Counted from the first letter of the stretch, positions 44,752-54,456 are shown. The stretch: 64,000 bases of DNA from Robiginitomaculum sp. (GCA_002733605.1 NVWK01000012.1:142506-206505); one strand, 5' to 3'. Numbers and translations are program-made. The notes: generated by a model not told the origin, from the sequence alone.

Positions 44752-45558
44752 TTACTCTTTCTTGGCCATCACGTAGTTTAAGGCCAAGCGACCGCCATCA
44801 ACATAGATGCATTCGCCGGTAATATAGCTGGCATCACCGGACGCGAGGAAGGCCACAACACTGGCAACTTCGTCGGGTTGGGCAATACGGCCCAAAGGTG
44901 TGCGCGAAAGCACCATGTCGAGAGTTTTTTGATCTTCGGCAACACCGGCCATCATATCCGTCTTGATACTCCCCGGCCCGACACTGTTGACGCGAATACC
45001 GTACGGCGCCAATTCAAGGGCCATTGCCTTGGTCAACTGGTTCAACCCGCCTTTCGAAACCGCATAGGCCAGAATGTTCGGAATGGCCACAGCCGCATTC
45101 ACCGATGACATGTTGATAATCGCGTATTGGCATCGCGTGCGTCCGGAACGGTCATCATTATCGTCCAGAATTTGAACCATATGCTTGGCGACGGCACTGG
45201 AGACCAGAAAGGCACCTCGTAAATTTACGGAGAGAACCGTATCAAAATCCTCGACGGACAGATCAAGCGATCCGCCTTTCAGGATGATACCGGCATTATT
45301 GACCAACACATCGATACGTCCGAAACTGTTTAGGGTTTGGGCCACAAGATTATGCACGGACAGCTTGTCAGCGACATTACAGGGCACGAATATAACCTGC
45401 TTGGCAGGGGCGCCTAACCGGTCGAGTGCGGCCTGACCGGCTTCACTATCATGGTCGGCAATGACGACCCGGTCTCCGTCTTCATAAAACCGGCGTACAC
45501 ACGCATACCCGATGCCTTTGGCACCGCCTGTAACAATCACAACACGCCTGTCTGACAT
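44752..45558 (-). CDS. Short-chain dehydrogenase/reductase
   Basis: A 268-residue classical SDR. TGGAKGIG is the NAD(P)-binding motif, VLVNNAG the structural motif, NMSSVNAA supplies the catalytic Ser and YAVSKGG the Tyr and Lys. YVDGGRLALNYV is near the C-terminus. Asp-rich beta2 end (ADHDSE) suggests NAD preference. Resembles 3-oxoacyl-ACP or sugar-alcohol dehydrogenases; substrate unknown. Single gene. Confidence 0.88.
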   Translation of the reverse strand: MSDRRVVIVTGGAKGIGYACVRRFYEDGDRVVIADHDSEAGQAALDRLGAPAKQVIFVPCNVADKLSVHNLVAQTLNSFGRIDVLVNNAGIILKGGSLDLSVEDFDTVLSVNLRGAFLVSSAVAKHMVQILDDNDDRSGRTRCQYAIINMSSVNAAVAIPNILAYAVSKGGLNQLTKAMALELAPYGIRVNSVGPGSIKTDMMAGVAEDQKTLDMVLSRTPLGRIAQPDEVASVVAFLASGDASYITGECIYVDGGRLALNYVMAKKE

Positions 45559-45656
45559 AGATATTCCTCTTCCCCAACAGACAGCCTTTAACGGGGCCGT
45601 ACTAAGTGAGGTGTGTTTAGGCTTTGCGCCTGTTCATTTCAAGGGTTTGGGTAAGA

Positions 45657-45824
45657 TTAACTCGATCGAAAATGGGCTATTTTTTCTTTGAGATGCAGTT
45701 TTTGTTTCTTAAGTTTGGTGATGCGGACAACATCGGGCGCAGGGTGCTTCATTTCATCGTGGATTTTATCATCCAACTGTGTGTGTTTATGGTTCAGCTC
45801 TTCTAAATGCGCCGATAAAGCCAT
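45657..45824 (-). CDS. DUF465 (YdcH-like) small protein 1
   Basis: A 55-residue coiled-coil protein. ATG at 45824 follows AAGGAGACG. HLEELNHKHTQLDDKIHDEM and ITKLKKQKLHLKEKI are DUF465 features. Function unknown; a second DUF465 gene lies 690 bases away on the other strand. Confidence 0.75.
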   Translation of the reverse strand: MALSAHLEELNHKHTQLDDKIHDEMKHPAPDVVRITKLKKQKLHLKEKIAHFRSS

Positions 45825-45938
45825 TCGCGTCTCCTTTTTTGAGTTTCTTATGGCTTTTCTAGCATAAAAAACGCTAGTTGTCACAAAATTTCCAATTATA
45901 CTGAAGCCAATGTAAAATGGCTTGATCATGAGGGGTTT

Positions 45939-46448
45939 ATGTCTGTCGATACTTTCTGGGACTGGTCCGTACGGGTTTATGAAAATCCGGCAACACAGCA
46001 CGCCTGTCTAGAGCTTCAAAATCGGTACTCTCAGGATGTAAATGCGGTTTTATGGGTAAGCTGGCTGGCTATGGACGGGAGATCACCCACGGCCAAAGCC
46101 CTGTCTTTGCAACAAGATATCAGTAATGACTGGCAATCAGGCCTCATTGGCGGCGTGCGTAAAGCCAGAAAGGACATTACCAACACCCTTGAGAAAACTG
46201 TGCAGTCCGCGTGTGCAGCCGCGTTAGAAGCCCAGTTTCTCGCGCTGGAACTGATGTTGGAAAAGCGCGAACAGGCAGCGCTGGAAATCCTGCCCTTCAC
46301 CATTTCCCCTTCGCAGACCCAAACAGAGAGTGAGCCTACACGCGCGGCACTTTGTCGGTACAATCTGAAAATGCTCCTGAACGCACAAGGCCTTGATGAT
46401 CCAGAGCGTGTACAGGCAATGGACAGGCTCGCGGCATCTTTTTTTTAA
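45939..46448 (+). CDS. TIGR02444 family protein (DUF2390)
   Basis: A 169-residue soluble protein. FWDWSVRVYENPATQHACLELQ and VNAVLWVSWLAMDG are the TIGR02444/DUF2390 hallmarks. Two Trp and conserved acidic residues are seen; no catalytic motif is known. Present in many Proteobacteria. Sits between two DUF465 genes. Confidence 0.8.
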   Translation: MSVDTFWDWSVRVYENPATQHACLELQNRYSQDVNAVLWVSWLAMDGRSPTAKALSLQQDISNDWQSGLIGGVRKARKDITNTLEKTVQSACAAALEAQFLALELMLEKREQAALEILPFTISPSQTQTESEPTRAALCRYNLKMLLNAQGLDDPERVQAMDRLAASFF

Positions 46449-46511
46449 CTATACCCAGCTTTTTACGCGAGTTCTCTTGGCGAGAATCCCATTTCAGGGT
46501 AGAGAGAGGGT

Positions 46512-46733
46512 ATGAGCGATGACAATGATACACAATCCGAGACCGAAGACTTGCAACGGCTTTTAGCTGAATTACGTACCAAGCATCGTCAAATGGATAT
46601 AGAAATCGCGGCCCTGCGAGAAAATGGAGCCATTGATATGATCAATATAGCGCGTATGAAAAAGTTGAAATTGCGTCTCAAAGACCGAATCAGGAAAATT
46701 AAAGATAAACTGACCCCTGATATTATCGCCTAA
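46512..46733 (+). CDS. DUF465 (YdcH-like) small protein 2
   Basis: A 73-residue, strongly charged coiled-coil protein with the DUF465 end IARMKKLKLRLKDRIRKIKDKL. Related to the gene at 45657 through the LKK-K-LKxxI block. Follows the TIGR02444 gene by 63 bases. Function unknown. Confidence 0.75.
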   Translation: MSDDNDTQSETEDLQRLLAELRTKHRQMDIEIAALRENGAIDMINIARMKKLKLRLKDRIRKIKDKLTPDIIA

Positions 46734-46751
46734 CATCACCGGTATAGGGTT

Positions 46752-47366
46752 TTAGGTATCCGGTTTGGTCTTGTACATTGCCCTGTCTGCACGATCCAGG
46801 ATTTGCTTTGACGTATCTTGCGGGTTACAGGCGCTTACGCCCCATGCCGAGTTTAACGTCACGTTCTTGGTTCCAACCTCTACGATTTGCTCGGAAATCC
46901 GGCAAGACAGGCTGGACGCTTTGGCCTTGGCAACCGTTTCGTCGGTTTTAAACAAAAGAACCCCAAACTCGTCGCCACCAAGACGGGCGACCATATCGCA
47001 ATCGCGTACAGAGGCCTTCAAAATCATGCCGATTTTAGTCAGTAACTCATCCCCGACAATATGGCCGTATTGGTCATTGATCAGTTTGAAGCCGTTGAGG
47101 TCAAAGAAAATCAGGCTTGAAAGGATATCATAACGGGCCATAACCGTTTGCGCACGTTCAATTTCGCGCACGAATGCGCGACGATTGTATATAGGCACTA
47201 ACGGGTCCGTATCGGCTGCGTGCTCCAACGTCAGAATTTGTGTTTTCAATACCGTAATTTCATCCAGCAAGCGTTGGCGCTCGTCTTTAACGAACCCAAG
47301 CCCTATCGAGGCGGCGCGTGCGCCACTTGCTTGTCCAATGCGATCTTTTAGATCATGTACGTTCAT
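46752..47366 (-). CDS. GGDEF diguanylate cyclase
   Basis: A 204-residue protein; start at 47366 with GGTGGG upstream. An N-terminal coiled coil (about 25-48, KDERQRLLDEITVLKTQI) precedes one GGDEF domain: DTDPLVPIYNRRAF, FFDLNGFKLINDQYGH and RLGGDEFGVLL. RDCD five residues before GGDEF is a c-di-GMP inhibitory-site RxxD. It should make c-di-GMP from GTP and be feedback inhibited. No sensor domain is recognised. Confidence 0.9.
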   Translation of the reverse strand: MNVHDLKDRIGQASGARAASIGLGFVKDERQRLLDEITVLKTQILTLEHAADTDPLVPIYNRRAFVREIERAQTVMARYDILSSLIFFDLNGFKLINDQYGHIVGDELLTKIGMILKASVRDCDMVARLGGDEFGVLLFKTDETVAKAKASSLSCRISEQIVEVGTKNVTLNSAWGVSACNPQDTSKQILDRADRAMYKTKPDT

Positions 47367-47508
47367 ACAACCCACCAGTTATTATTTTTTACTGAGTTAG
47401 CATCATCTTCTTAAAGAATTCCCAAGACGGATTTTTAAAATACGTTTTTTTGTTTCACATTGAGCGGTTTTCGTCTACAAACTTGCGTTTTACGGGGGTG
47501 CGTACATT

Positions 47509-48006
47509 ATGGGCATGACAGACCAAACTGCGAAAATCGCCCTTGTTATGGGCTCCAAGTCAGACTGGCCGACCCTGAAGCATGGGGCGGATATATTGGA
47601 TACACTTGATATTAACTATGATGTCAAGATTGTCTCGGCACACCGCACGCCAGAGCGATTATTTACATTTGCCAATACAGCCAAGGCAAATGGATACCAT
47701 GTCATTATTGCCGGTGCAGGCGGGGCCGCCCATTTACCGGGCATGATTGCTTCACTGACCCCGCTCCCCGTCTTGGGTGTGCCGGTGCAAAGCAAAGCTC
47801 TGAGCGGCATGGATAGCCTGCTCTCGATTGCGCAGATGCCGGGCGGGGTTCCGGTCGGGACGTTGGCGATCGGGGATGCGGGGGCTAAAAATGCGGGCCT
47901 GCTGGCAGCGTCAATACTGGCACTTGGCGATGCGGCGCTGGCGCAAAGGCTTGAAGACTGGCGCACGGCACAAACCGACAGTGTCGAGCTCGACCCTCGC
48001 AGCTAA
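47509..48006 (+). CDS. purE: 5-(carboxyamino)imidazole ribonucleotide mutase
   Basis: PurE class I, 165 residues, moves the carboxyl group in the purine pathway step that follows Pur[12 protein letters not shown] and SAHRTPERL form the active site, with [11 protein letters not shown] and GVPVQS. GGGGG precedes the ATG at 47509 by about eight bases; an ATG six bases later is possible. PurK follows by 17 bases. Confidence 0.96.
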   Translation: MGMTDQTAKIALVMGSKSDWPTLKHGADILDTLDINYDVKIVSAHRTPERLFTFANTAKANGYHVIIAGAGGAAHLPGMIASLTPLPVLGVPVQSKALSGMDSLLSIAQMPGGVPVGTLAIGDAGAKNAGLLAASILALGDAALAQRLEDWRTAQTDSVELDPRS

Positions 48007-48023
48007 ATACGGATATTGCCAAA

Positions 48024-49124
48024 ATGACCAGCACTCCTCTTCCTCCTGGCCTTGCTTCTTGTCTTCCTGCCGGTTCCGTTATTGGTATTTTTGGCGGCGG
48101 CCAGTTGGGAAAAATGCTGGCAGAAGCGGCGCGCCGTCTTGGCTATCGCACCCATATCTATGATTCTATTGCGGATACCCCCGCCGCCCGGGTCAGTGAC
48201 CAGCATACCGATGCGCCCTATGAAGACTTGGAGGCCGTGGCCCGCTTTGCCAAAGCCAGTGACGTAATCAGTTACGAATTTGAAAACATCCCGATTACGG
48301 CGATACAACAGGCGGCTAAATTTGCGCCGGTTTTCCCCGATGCCAAAGCCTTAGAAACCTCCCATGACCGCCTGGTTGAAAAAACTTTCCTGAGAGAGAC
48401 CGCCCATGTGCCCGTGGCAGCCTTTCGGGCGGTAGAGGCTATGGCTGATCTTACGGAGGCTCTGAGCGCATTTGGCGGGCCAGCGGTTTTGAAAACCCGC
48501 CGGTTTGGCTATGACGGCAAAGGGCAGGTTAAAATTGACGGGCCACGCGATGTAAAGGCCGGATTTGCCAGACTTGGCGGGGCCGATCTGATTGCCGAGG
48601 GTTTCGTGCCTTTTGTGCGTGAATTTTCCATTATCGCAGCCCGTGACCAACACGGGAATATTGCCGCCTACCCCCTCACGGAAAATGTGCACAAGGATCA
48701 CCGCTTACACACCAGTCTTGCGCCTGCCGATGATCCCCGTAATGTTGCGGGCACGGCCCATGCCATTGCGGAGCGCATTCTGGAGGCCCTTTCTTACGTC
48801 GGTGTGATGGGGATCGAGTTTTTCGAGCTGGCAAATGGCGATCTGATCGTCAATGAAATCGCGCCGCGTGTGCACAATTCCGGTCACTGGACCCAAAACG
48901 GCGGCTGTACCGATCAATTCGAGCAACATATTCGCGCTATTACCGGCCTGCCTCTTGGCAATACCACGCCAACCCACAGGGTCGAAATGACCAATTTAAT
49001 CGGCGACGAGATCAAACAAGCAGGCGAACTTGCCAAGCAAGCCAATACCTTTGTCCATGATTACGACAAGCGTGATATCCGCCCGGGTCGGAAAATGGGG
49101 CATGTGAACAGGATTGTTGAATAG
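48024..49124 (+). CDS. purK: 5-(carboxyamino)imidazole ribonucleotide synthase
   Basis: PurK, 366 residues, ATP-grasp enzyme that makes N5-CAIR from AIR, bicarbonate and ATP. IGIFGGGQLGKMLA is the N-terminal Gly motif; PAVLKTRRFGYDGKGQ binds ATP, and LIVNEIAPRVHNSGHWT is the metal-binding region. Complete, in an operon with purE, and convergent with coq9. Confidence 0.96.
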   Translation: MTSTPLPPGLASCLPAGSVIGIFGGGQLGKMLAEAARRLGYRTHIYDSIADTPAARVSDQHTDAPYEDLEAVARFAKASDVISYEFENIPITAIQQAAKFAPVFPDAKALETSHDRLVEKTFLRETAHVPVAAFRAVEAMADLTEALSAFGGPAVLKTRRFGYDGKGQVKIDGPRDVKAGFARLGGADLIAEGFVPFVREFSIIAARDQHGNIAAYPLTENVHKDHRLHTSLAPADDPRNVAGTAHAIAERILEALSYVGVMGIEFFELANGDLIVNEIAPRVHNSGHWTQNGGCTDQFEQHIRAITGLPLGNTTPTHRVEMTNLIGDEIKQAGELAKQANTFVHDYDKRDIRPGRKMGHVNRIVE

Positions 49125-49137
49125 TTTTGGCGTCTGC

Positions 49138-49806
49138 CTAGCCGCGCCGACGGCGTTTCTTGCCGTATCTCAGCTTTCCCAGCAATTCGATAGGATCAGG
49201 CATGGCGGCTATACGTTTCTTCATCTGAAACTTGGCTTTCTCAAACTGCATGATGTTTTCAATGCGGGCGTCTAAAAATGCCTTGGCTTTTTCCTTCTTG
49301 GGATCCTCATCGGATAACCATGCGCCAAGGCTGGTGCTGATCACGGCCGAGAGCGTGGTGCGTTTGGTGTAGTAATTGAAATCGGTTGAAGTGTCGCCGA
49401 TGGCGCGCCAGATACTGTCGGCGGCTGCCCAGAGAATTTTAGGGCTTAGGGAAAGCCCGTCAGGGAGGGCTGTACGGGCAAGTGCGCGCCGCGCGGCCTG
49501 TTCATGGGGGCCAATGGCTTCGAAGCGCGCGAGGACGGCCTGTGTCACCTTATCGCGGATGCGCATGGTGGACAGATCAAGCTTTTCAAGTTGGGCGCGC
49601 ATATAACCGTCATTTTCCGCGTTCCAGAACTCGATCATCTCGAGCGGGCCGCCGGGGAAATAAAGTTCCTCTGCGCCCTCTGGTAAATTAGCGTCTTTGC
49701 AGGCCTGTTTCAGGGTCGTTTGCGACCATCCATCAAAGGGAGCATGGTTTAAGGCCGCGCTTAACAAAGCCCGCCGTGCGCTCAGGGATGGATCGGTTTT
49801 ACTCAT
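49138..49806 (-). CDS. COQ9 family protein (ubiquinone biosynthesis)
   Basis: A 222-residue TetR-like helical protein of the COQ9 family. Family blocks include APFDGWSQTTLKQACKD, EFWNAENDGYM and RRALARTALPDG, and WRAIGDTSTDFNYYTKRTTL is highly typical. COQ9 binds lipids and supports COQ7 in ubiquinone synthesis. The C-terminus is very basic (KLRYGKKRRRRG). Next to the ABC exporter on the same strand. Confidence 0.87.
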   Translation of the reverse strand: MSKTDPSLSARRALLSAALNHAPFDGWSQTTLKQACKDANLPEGAEELYFPGGPLEMIEFWNAENDGYMRAQLEKLDLSTMRIRDKVTQAVLARFEAIGPHEQAARRALARTALPDGLSLSPKILWAAADSIWRAIGDTSTDFNYYTKRTTLSAVISTSLGAWLSDEDPKKEKAKAFLDARIENIMQFEKAKFQMKKRIAAMPDPIELLGKLRYGKKRRRRG

Positions 49807-49840
49807 AAGAATATCTTACGCCTAAAAGCGGACTTTGTCA

Positions 49841-51334
49841 CTATGTGCCGCGTTTGAACGGTAGTTTTCTCACGAACCATGCTTTTAACGAAGCCATACC
49901 GCCACCGGATAAAACACCGTGTTTAAACAGGCGCGCCGACAACCACATCACCAGTATTGAAGAGACCACCAACACCAAAACCGACGCCAAAGTTTGCCAG
50001 AGCGGTGGATCGGCCGGCAGGCGGATAATGGCTGCAAATGGGGCAGAAAATGGAACATACTGGGCGACCATCAAGAGCGGGCTGTCGGGAAAAGCAACCC
50101 CGACTGGCACGATCAAAATACATGCGGTCAGCAACAACACCATTGGTGTCATCAAGGTCGAAGCATCTTGCATGGATTCTGCCATTGCCCCGAGGGCGAT
50201 AAAGATCGAACCATAAAATACGTAGCCGAGCAAAAAGAACACCGGTAAGAAGATCAGCATTTTTGTGCTAACCGCTTTGGCCAATCCATCGGCGATAGCC
50301 CCGTCCCCGAACTGCATGGCGGCAAAAAACCCGAAGGCCCCCAGAATGATCCACGGAAGCAATGAGGCCAATGTCAATGCGGCCACACCTATCAGCTTGC
50401 CGAGGAAGATTTCCGAAAACCGTGTGCTTGCGAGCAACATTTCCAAGACCTTATTGATCTTCTCTTCCACCATCGAGACCAGCAGCATATAGGCACCAGT
50501 GAAAATCGCGAACCAAAGCATCATCGACAATCCAGCCGCAACAAAATAAGGGATACGATCCTTGGCGGTGACCGCCTGACCATCCTCGCCGTCCTCCGAT
50601 TTTTCCGGGTTAAATTTCGTCACATTCAACGCATCCTTGCGACTGCGCGCATACCCGGCACGATCCAGACCGCCGCTTTGTAAATACGTGCTTGTGGCTG
50701 TGCGGGAAAAATATCGGTTGGCATGGCGGGAGACCGCATTTTGAGTTGGGGTGGTTGACCAATAATCTGCGTGCACAGCGCCGTCTTTTTCATAGATATG
50801 TAAGACACCAGCCAACAGTTGTGTGCTTCCCTCTACCTGTATACGCTTTTCACCTCTTACATAGGGCATTATGGCGTCAATATCCGTGGCAGGCGGCGCT
50901 ACGAATTTTAGCTTGCTTTCAGGCATATCCAGAAACCCGGCAATCTTGGGATTGGTTTTTCGGATGAAGTCTTTGGCAGCGTCCGGGCCTTGTTCTTTCA
51001 AGACCTTTTCAAATTCCGCTTTATCCTCACGCGGAATGGTAAATTTCGAAGCTTCGCGCACCGCAGTTTCCATTGCCGATTTATTGCCCTGCTCCAGCAT
51101 ACGTTCAATCGCAGCCCCGTGCAGACCGGTTTCGTCCAGAATAGCGGCATAGCGGGTCGGCTCGGATTTCGCCATAATTAACGGCGCCATAAGCCCGAAA
51201 ATAATACCAATAAACGGCCCCAAAGCCGCCAGCCAAAATCCCCATGTTTTTACATAGCCAAGGAAGTCACGGCGGGCGATCAAATAGGTGCGGCGGGCAC
51301 TGATTTTAGGTAAATATTTCGAGAGGGTACTCAT
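49841..51334 (-). CDS. ABC-2 type transporter permease (NatB-like)
   Basis: A 497-residue permease with one N-terminal helix, a large periplasmic domain (about 60-270) and five or more C-terminal helices. The pattern matches NatB/YhaP-like ABC-2 exporters, with MLLVSMVEEKINKVLEMLLAST as the family core. The start overlaps the ATPase gene stop by four bases. Substrate unknown; sodium or a lipophilic compound export is possible. Confidence 0.87.
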   Translation of the reverse strand: MSTLSKYLPKISARRTYLIARRDFLGYVKTWGFWLAALGPFIGIIFGLMAPLIMAKSEPTRYAAILDETGLHGAAIERMLEQGNKSAMETAVREASKFTIPREDKAEFEKVLKEQGPDAAKDFIRKTNPKIAGFLDMPESKLKFVAPPATDIDAIMPYVRGEKRIQVEGSTQLLAGVLHIYEKDGAVHADYWSTTPTQNAVSRHANRYFSRTATSTYLQSGGLDRAGYARSRKDALNVTKFNPEKSEDGEDGQAVTAKDRIPYFVAAGLSMMLWFAIFTGAYMLLVSMVEEKINKVLEMLLASTRFSEIFLGKLIGVAALTLASLLPWIILGAFGFFAAMQFGDGAIADGLAKAVSTKMLIFLPVFFLLGYVFYGSIFIALGAMAESMQDASTLMTPMVLLLTACILIVPVGVAFPDSPLLMVAQYVPFSAPFAAIIRLPADPPLWQTLASVLVLVVSSILVMWLSARLFKHGVLSGGGMASLKAWFVRKLPFKRGT

Positions 51335-52308
51335 ACAGCGGCTCCGGTCTTATCTTGTTTTACCCCAGTCGTATCTTGTTTGACTAATGTCACGAATGCA
51401 TCGTGCAGGCTGGCCCGCTCCGGTTCAAACCGGATGAGCTTCAGGCCGTGATCGATACAATTTTGCAAAACATTTTGAGGCTCGGTATCGGCGTTTAAGG
51501 TAATTTCCCATGTGTGCGGGGCCAGTTCACGCATCTCGGTCGATACAGCCGCCAACATTTTTGCGGCTGATTTTCCGTGGGCTTCGATCACAAGGCGTTT
51601 GGGGGCATTTGCCAGTGCAGCTTTCACATCCCCTTCAAATATTTTTTCTCCGCCGGACATCAAAATGATTTTATCACACAGACGTTCCGCATGTTCCATA
51701 ACATGGGTAGAGAAAATAATTGTCCGACCCCGATCCGCGATCTCACGCACCATGTCTTCAAGCAGTTTCTGGTTCACAGGGTCCAAACCCGAAAACGGCT
51801 CATCCAGGATCAAAAATTCGGGATCATGGGCGATGGCGGCGATCAATTGCACCTTTTGGGCCATGCCTTTGGAAAGGTCTTTGATTTTTTTGCGTTTGGC
51901 CTCGCCAAGTCCGTATTTGTCCAGCATTTCATCGGCATGCACAAGCGCCAAGCGCCCTTTCATGCCGTTGAGGCGGGCGATATGGGCAATGGCTTCGCGG
52001 GCGGTGATTTTGCGGTATAGACCACGTTCTTCCGGCAAAAACCCAACCCGTCCAAATGCATCCGGCCCCGGAGGATTGCCAAATAAAGAGATTTTTCCTG
52101 CATTCGGATTTTTTTTCGTTTTAGCGTCAGGAGAAATTAAGCCCAAAGCCATGCGTAAAGTCGTGGTTTTCCCGGCCCCGTTTGGCCCTAGAAACCCGAC
52201 AATTTCGCCCTTTTTAATCTGAAAACTGACATTTTTGACCGCTTGTTTACCGGCAAATGTTTTACTGACATTCTCTATGGAGAGAACAATTTCGTCGTGT
52301 GTACTCAT
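51331..52308 (-). CDS. ABC transporter ATP-binding protein (NatA-like)
   Basis: A 325-residue ATPase. Walker A GPNGAGKTT is near residue 40, the signature LSKGMAQK near 145, and Walker B FLILDEPFSGLDP near 165. The C-terminal third carries an ABC-2 associated domain. The tail contains a 7-residue duplication (VKQDTTG then VKQDKTG) encoded by a 21-base tandem repeat. Energises the permease encoded downstream. Confidence 0.93.
   Translation of the reverse strand: MSTHDEIVLSIENVSKTFAGKQAVKNVSFQIKKGEIVGFLGPNGAGKTTTLRMALGLISPDAKTKKNPNAGKISLFGNPPGPDAFGRVGFLPEERGLYRKITAREAIAHIARLNGMKGRLALVHADEMLDKYGLGEAKRKKIKDLSKGMAQKVQLIAAIAHDPEFLILDEPFSGLDPVNQKLLEDMVREIADRGRTIIFSTHVMEHAERLCDKIILMSGGEKIFEGDVKAALANAPKRLVIEAHGKSAAKMLAAVSTEMRELAPHTWEITLNADTEPQNVLQNCIDHGLKLIRFEPERASLHDAFVTLVKQDTTGVKQDKTGAAV
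51347..51383 (-). repeat. 21-base-period repeat in ATPase C-terminus
   Basis: GTCTTATCTTGTTTTA and GTCGTATCTTGTTTGA start 21 bases apart and encode two copies of VKQDxTG. Confidence 0.5.
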
Positions 52309-52376
52309 ATACGAACCCGTTAAAATATCACAGGCTCCGCCTATGCAAAATCAAATGGGGAAGCTAGACTATTTTC

Positions 52377-52706
52377 ATGGAGAGTAAAACCGCAAAATAC
52401 CGTTTAAACGAGATGAAATCCGAGTTGGAAATGCTCAGCCAGAACGCCGAGGCCAATCGCAAACCCATCGCGCTTGACCAGCAGTCCGTCGGTCGTCTTT
52501 CGCGCATGGACAGTTTACAAATTCAAGCCATGGATCAAGCCGCAGAAACCCAGCGCCGCAAACGTATTTTACGTATTGATGCGGCACTTGTGCGTATCGA
52601 AACCGGTGATTTCGGATATTGCGCCACCTGTGAGGAGCCGATTTCAGAAAAACGTCTGGAATTTGACCCGTCTATCCCTTTGTGTATTGAATGTGCGCGA
52701 GGCTAA
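52377..52706 (+). CDS. DksA/TraR family C4 zinc-finger protein
   Basis: A 109-residue protein with a C-terminal four-Cys zinc finger, CATCEEPISEKRLEF and CIEC, and an N-terminal coiled coil (about 30-70). It resembles TraR/DksA small proteins that bind the RNA polymerase secondary channel; it is shorter than DksA. The tip acidic pair of DksA is not obvious, so full DksA activity is doubtful. Its stop overlaps the pntB stop by four bases. Confidence 0.85.
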   Translation: MESKTAKYRLNEMKSELEMLSQNAEANRKPIALDQQSVGRLSRMDSLQIQAMDQAAETQRRKRILRIDAALVRIETGDFGYCATCEEPISEKRLEFDPSIPLCIECARG

Positions 52707-54115
52707 AGCGCCTTGATGATATCCTCGACCATTTTCTTGGCATCGGCCAAGAGCATCATGGTGCCGTCCGCATAAAACAGATCATTGTCGATACCGGCAT
52801 AGCCAGGGGACAATGAGCGTTTGACGAACAATACGGTTGTTGCTTTGTCTACATCCAAAATCGGCATGCCATATATAGGGCTTTCAGGATCGTTTTTTGC
52901 GGCCGGGTTGGTCACATCATTGGCCCCGATCACGAAGGCAACTTCGGCATTGGCAAATTCCGAGTTAATGTCTTCAAGCTCGAACACTTCGTCGTACGGC
53001 ACATTGGCTTCGGCCAGCAGCACATTCATATGACCCGGCATACGTCCGGCAACCGGATGAATGGCGTAGACCACATCAACGCCCTCTGCTTTCAACTTAT
53101 CCGCCATTTCACGTGTGGCATGTTGGGCCTGAGCCACAGCCAAACCATAGCCCGGCACAATGATAACCTTTGAAGCGTTCTTCATGATGAAGGCCGCGTC
53201 ATCGGCGGAGCCGCGTTTCACGGGACGTTGTTCTTTGGTGCCCGCGTCGCCAGCGGAAACGTCCGCGCCGAAGCCGCCAAGGATGACACTAATGAATGAG
53301 CGGTTCATGGCCTTACACATAATGTAGGACAGGATCGCGCCAGAAGAGCCAACGAGAGCACCGGTAATAATCAAAGCCAAATTGCCAAGGGTGAAACCAA
53401 GCGCCGCCGCAGCCCATCCTGAATAGGAATTGAGCATGGAGATCACGACAGGCATGTCTGCGCCGCCAATAGGGATGATAAGCGTGAAACCGATCACGAA
53501 TGACAGGCCAATAATCCACCACAACAAATGTCCGCCGCCAGACGCCGCACCATTACTGTGATAAAAGGCGACGATGAGACCGACGATGGCAAGGCCAATG
53601 ATCAAATTGAGCAAATGCCGTGCAGGTAGCAGTATAGGCGAGCCGGACATATTGCCATTAAGCTTGGCAAAGGCAATCAGAGAGCCAGAGAAGGTAATCG
53701 CCCCGATCGCTGCGCCCAGCGCCATTTCAACACGGCTGATAGGGTGAATAAGCCCTTCCGCATCAACAATCCCGAAAACTGCCGGGGATAAAAAGGCACC
53801 TGCGGCCACGAGTACAGCCGCCAGACCGACAAGCGAATGAAAGGCCGCGATCAATTGCGGCATGTCGGTCATGGGAATATTTTTGGCAATATAAGCCCCA
53901 ATACCACCGCCGACAGCCAATGCGCCCAAGACCATTAACAAGCCTTGCAGGCTTATGCCGGTGAACAACAGGGTTGTGATGATGGCAATGGTAATGCCAA
54001 CCATGCCAAAGGTATTGCCGCGTCTTGATGTGGCAGGCGATGAAAGACCGTGCAAAGACAGGATAAACAGAACGCCGGAAATGACGTAGAGAATAGCTGC
54101 GAGATTAGCGCTCAT
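52703..54115 (-). CDS. pntB: NAD(P) transhydrogenase subunit beta
   Basis: PntB, 470 residues, forms the NADP(H)-binding domain III and much of the membrane domain of the proton-translocating transhydrogenase. The start MSANLAAILYVIS at 54115 matches the family; an ATG at 54121 gives two more residues. VPGYGLAVAQAQHA, GRMPGHMNVLLAEA and VIGANDVTNPAA are domain III motifs. Last gene of the pntAA-pntAB-pntB operon, as usual in alphaproteobacteria. Confidence 0.96.
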   Translation of the reverse strand: MSANLAAILYVISGVLFILSLHGLSSPATSRRGNTFGMVGITIAIITTLLFTGISLQGLLMVLGALAVGGGIGAYIAKNIPMTDMPQLIAAFHSLVGLAAVLVAAGAFLSPAVFGIVDAEGLIHPISRVEMALGAAIGAITFSGSLIAFAKLNGNMSGSPILLPARHLLNLIIGLAIVGLIVAFYHSNGAASGGGHLLWWIIGLSFVIGFTLIIPIGGADMPVVISMLNSYSGWAAAALGFTLGNLALIITGALVGSSGAILSYIMCKAMNRSFISVILGGFGADVSAGDAGTKEQRPVKRGSADDAAFIMKNASKVIIVPGYGLAVAQAQHATREMADKLKAEGVDVVYAIHPVAGRMPGHMNVLLAEANVPYDEVFELEDINSEFANAEVAFVIGANDVTNPAAKNDPESPIYGMPILDVDKATTVLFVKRSLSPGYAGIDNDLFYADGTMMLLADAKKMVEDIIKAL

Positions 54116-54125
54116 ATGCATGTCC

Positions 54126-54446
54126 CTACCCCTTCTTCTTATACATTGCGAGCATGCGTTGGGTAACAAGGAAGCCGCCAAAAATATTGACCGCGCACAG
54201 TAGAGCCGCGCCAAGTCCAAGTCCGCTTGATAAATCAATGCCGCCATTACTGGACGACACTGCGACCAACGCCCCGACAATAATCACGGAGGAAATCGCA
54301 TTGGTGACCGCCATTAACGGCGTATGAAGCGCAGGCGTTACCGCCCAAACCACGAAATAGCCGACAAAAATCGCCAATATAAAAATTGCCAATTGAAAGA
54401 CGACGGGGGAAATTGCGGTCCCACCTGCCATAATAATCATGCTCAT
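54126..54446 (-). CDS. pntAB: NAD(P) transhydrogenase subunit alpha part 2
   Basis: A 106-residue membrane subunit (domain II part) with three helices and VTPALHTPLMAVTNAISSVI, the conserved proton-channel region. Encoded separately from domain I in alphaproteobacteria. Ten bases after pntAA; its TAG lies just before the pntB start. Confidence 0.94.
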   Translation of the reverse strand: MSMIIMAGGTAISPVVFQLAIFILAIFVGYFVVWAVTPALHTPLMAVTNAISSVIIVGALVAVSSSNGGIDLSSGLGLGAALLCAVNIFGGFLVTQRMLAMYKKKG

Positions 54447-54456
54447 AGGATGTCCT

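Noticed and set aside
54122..54280. Upstream extension of pntB
   Set aside because: It overlaps pntAB out of frame and lacks transhydrogenase sequence.
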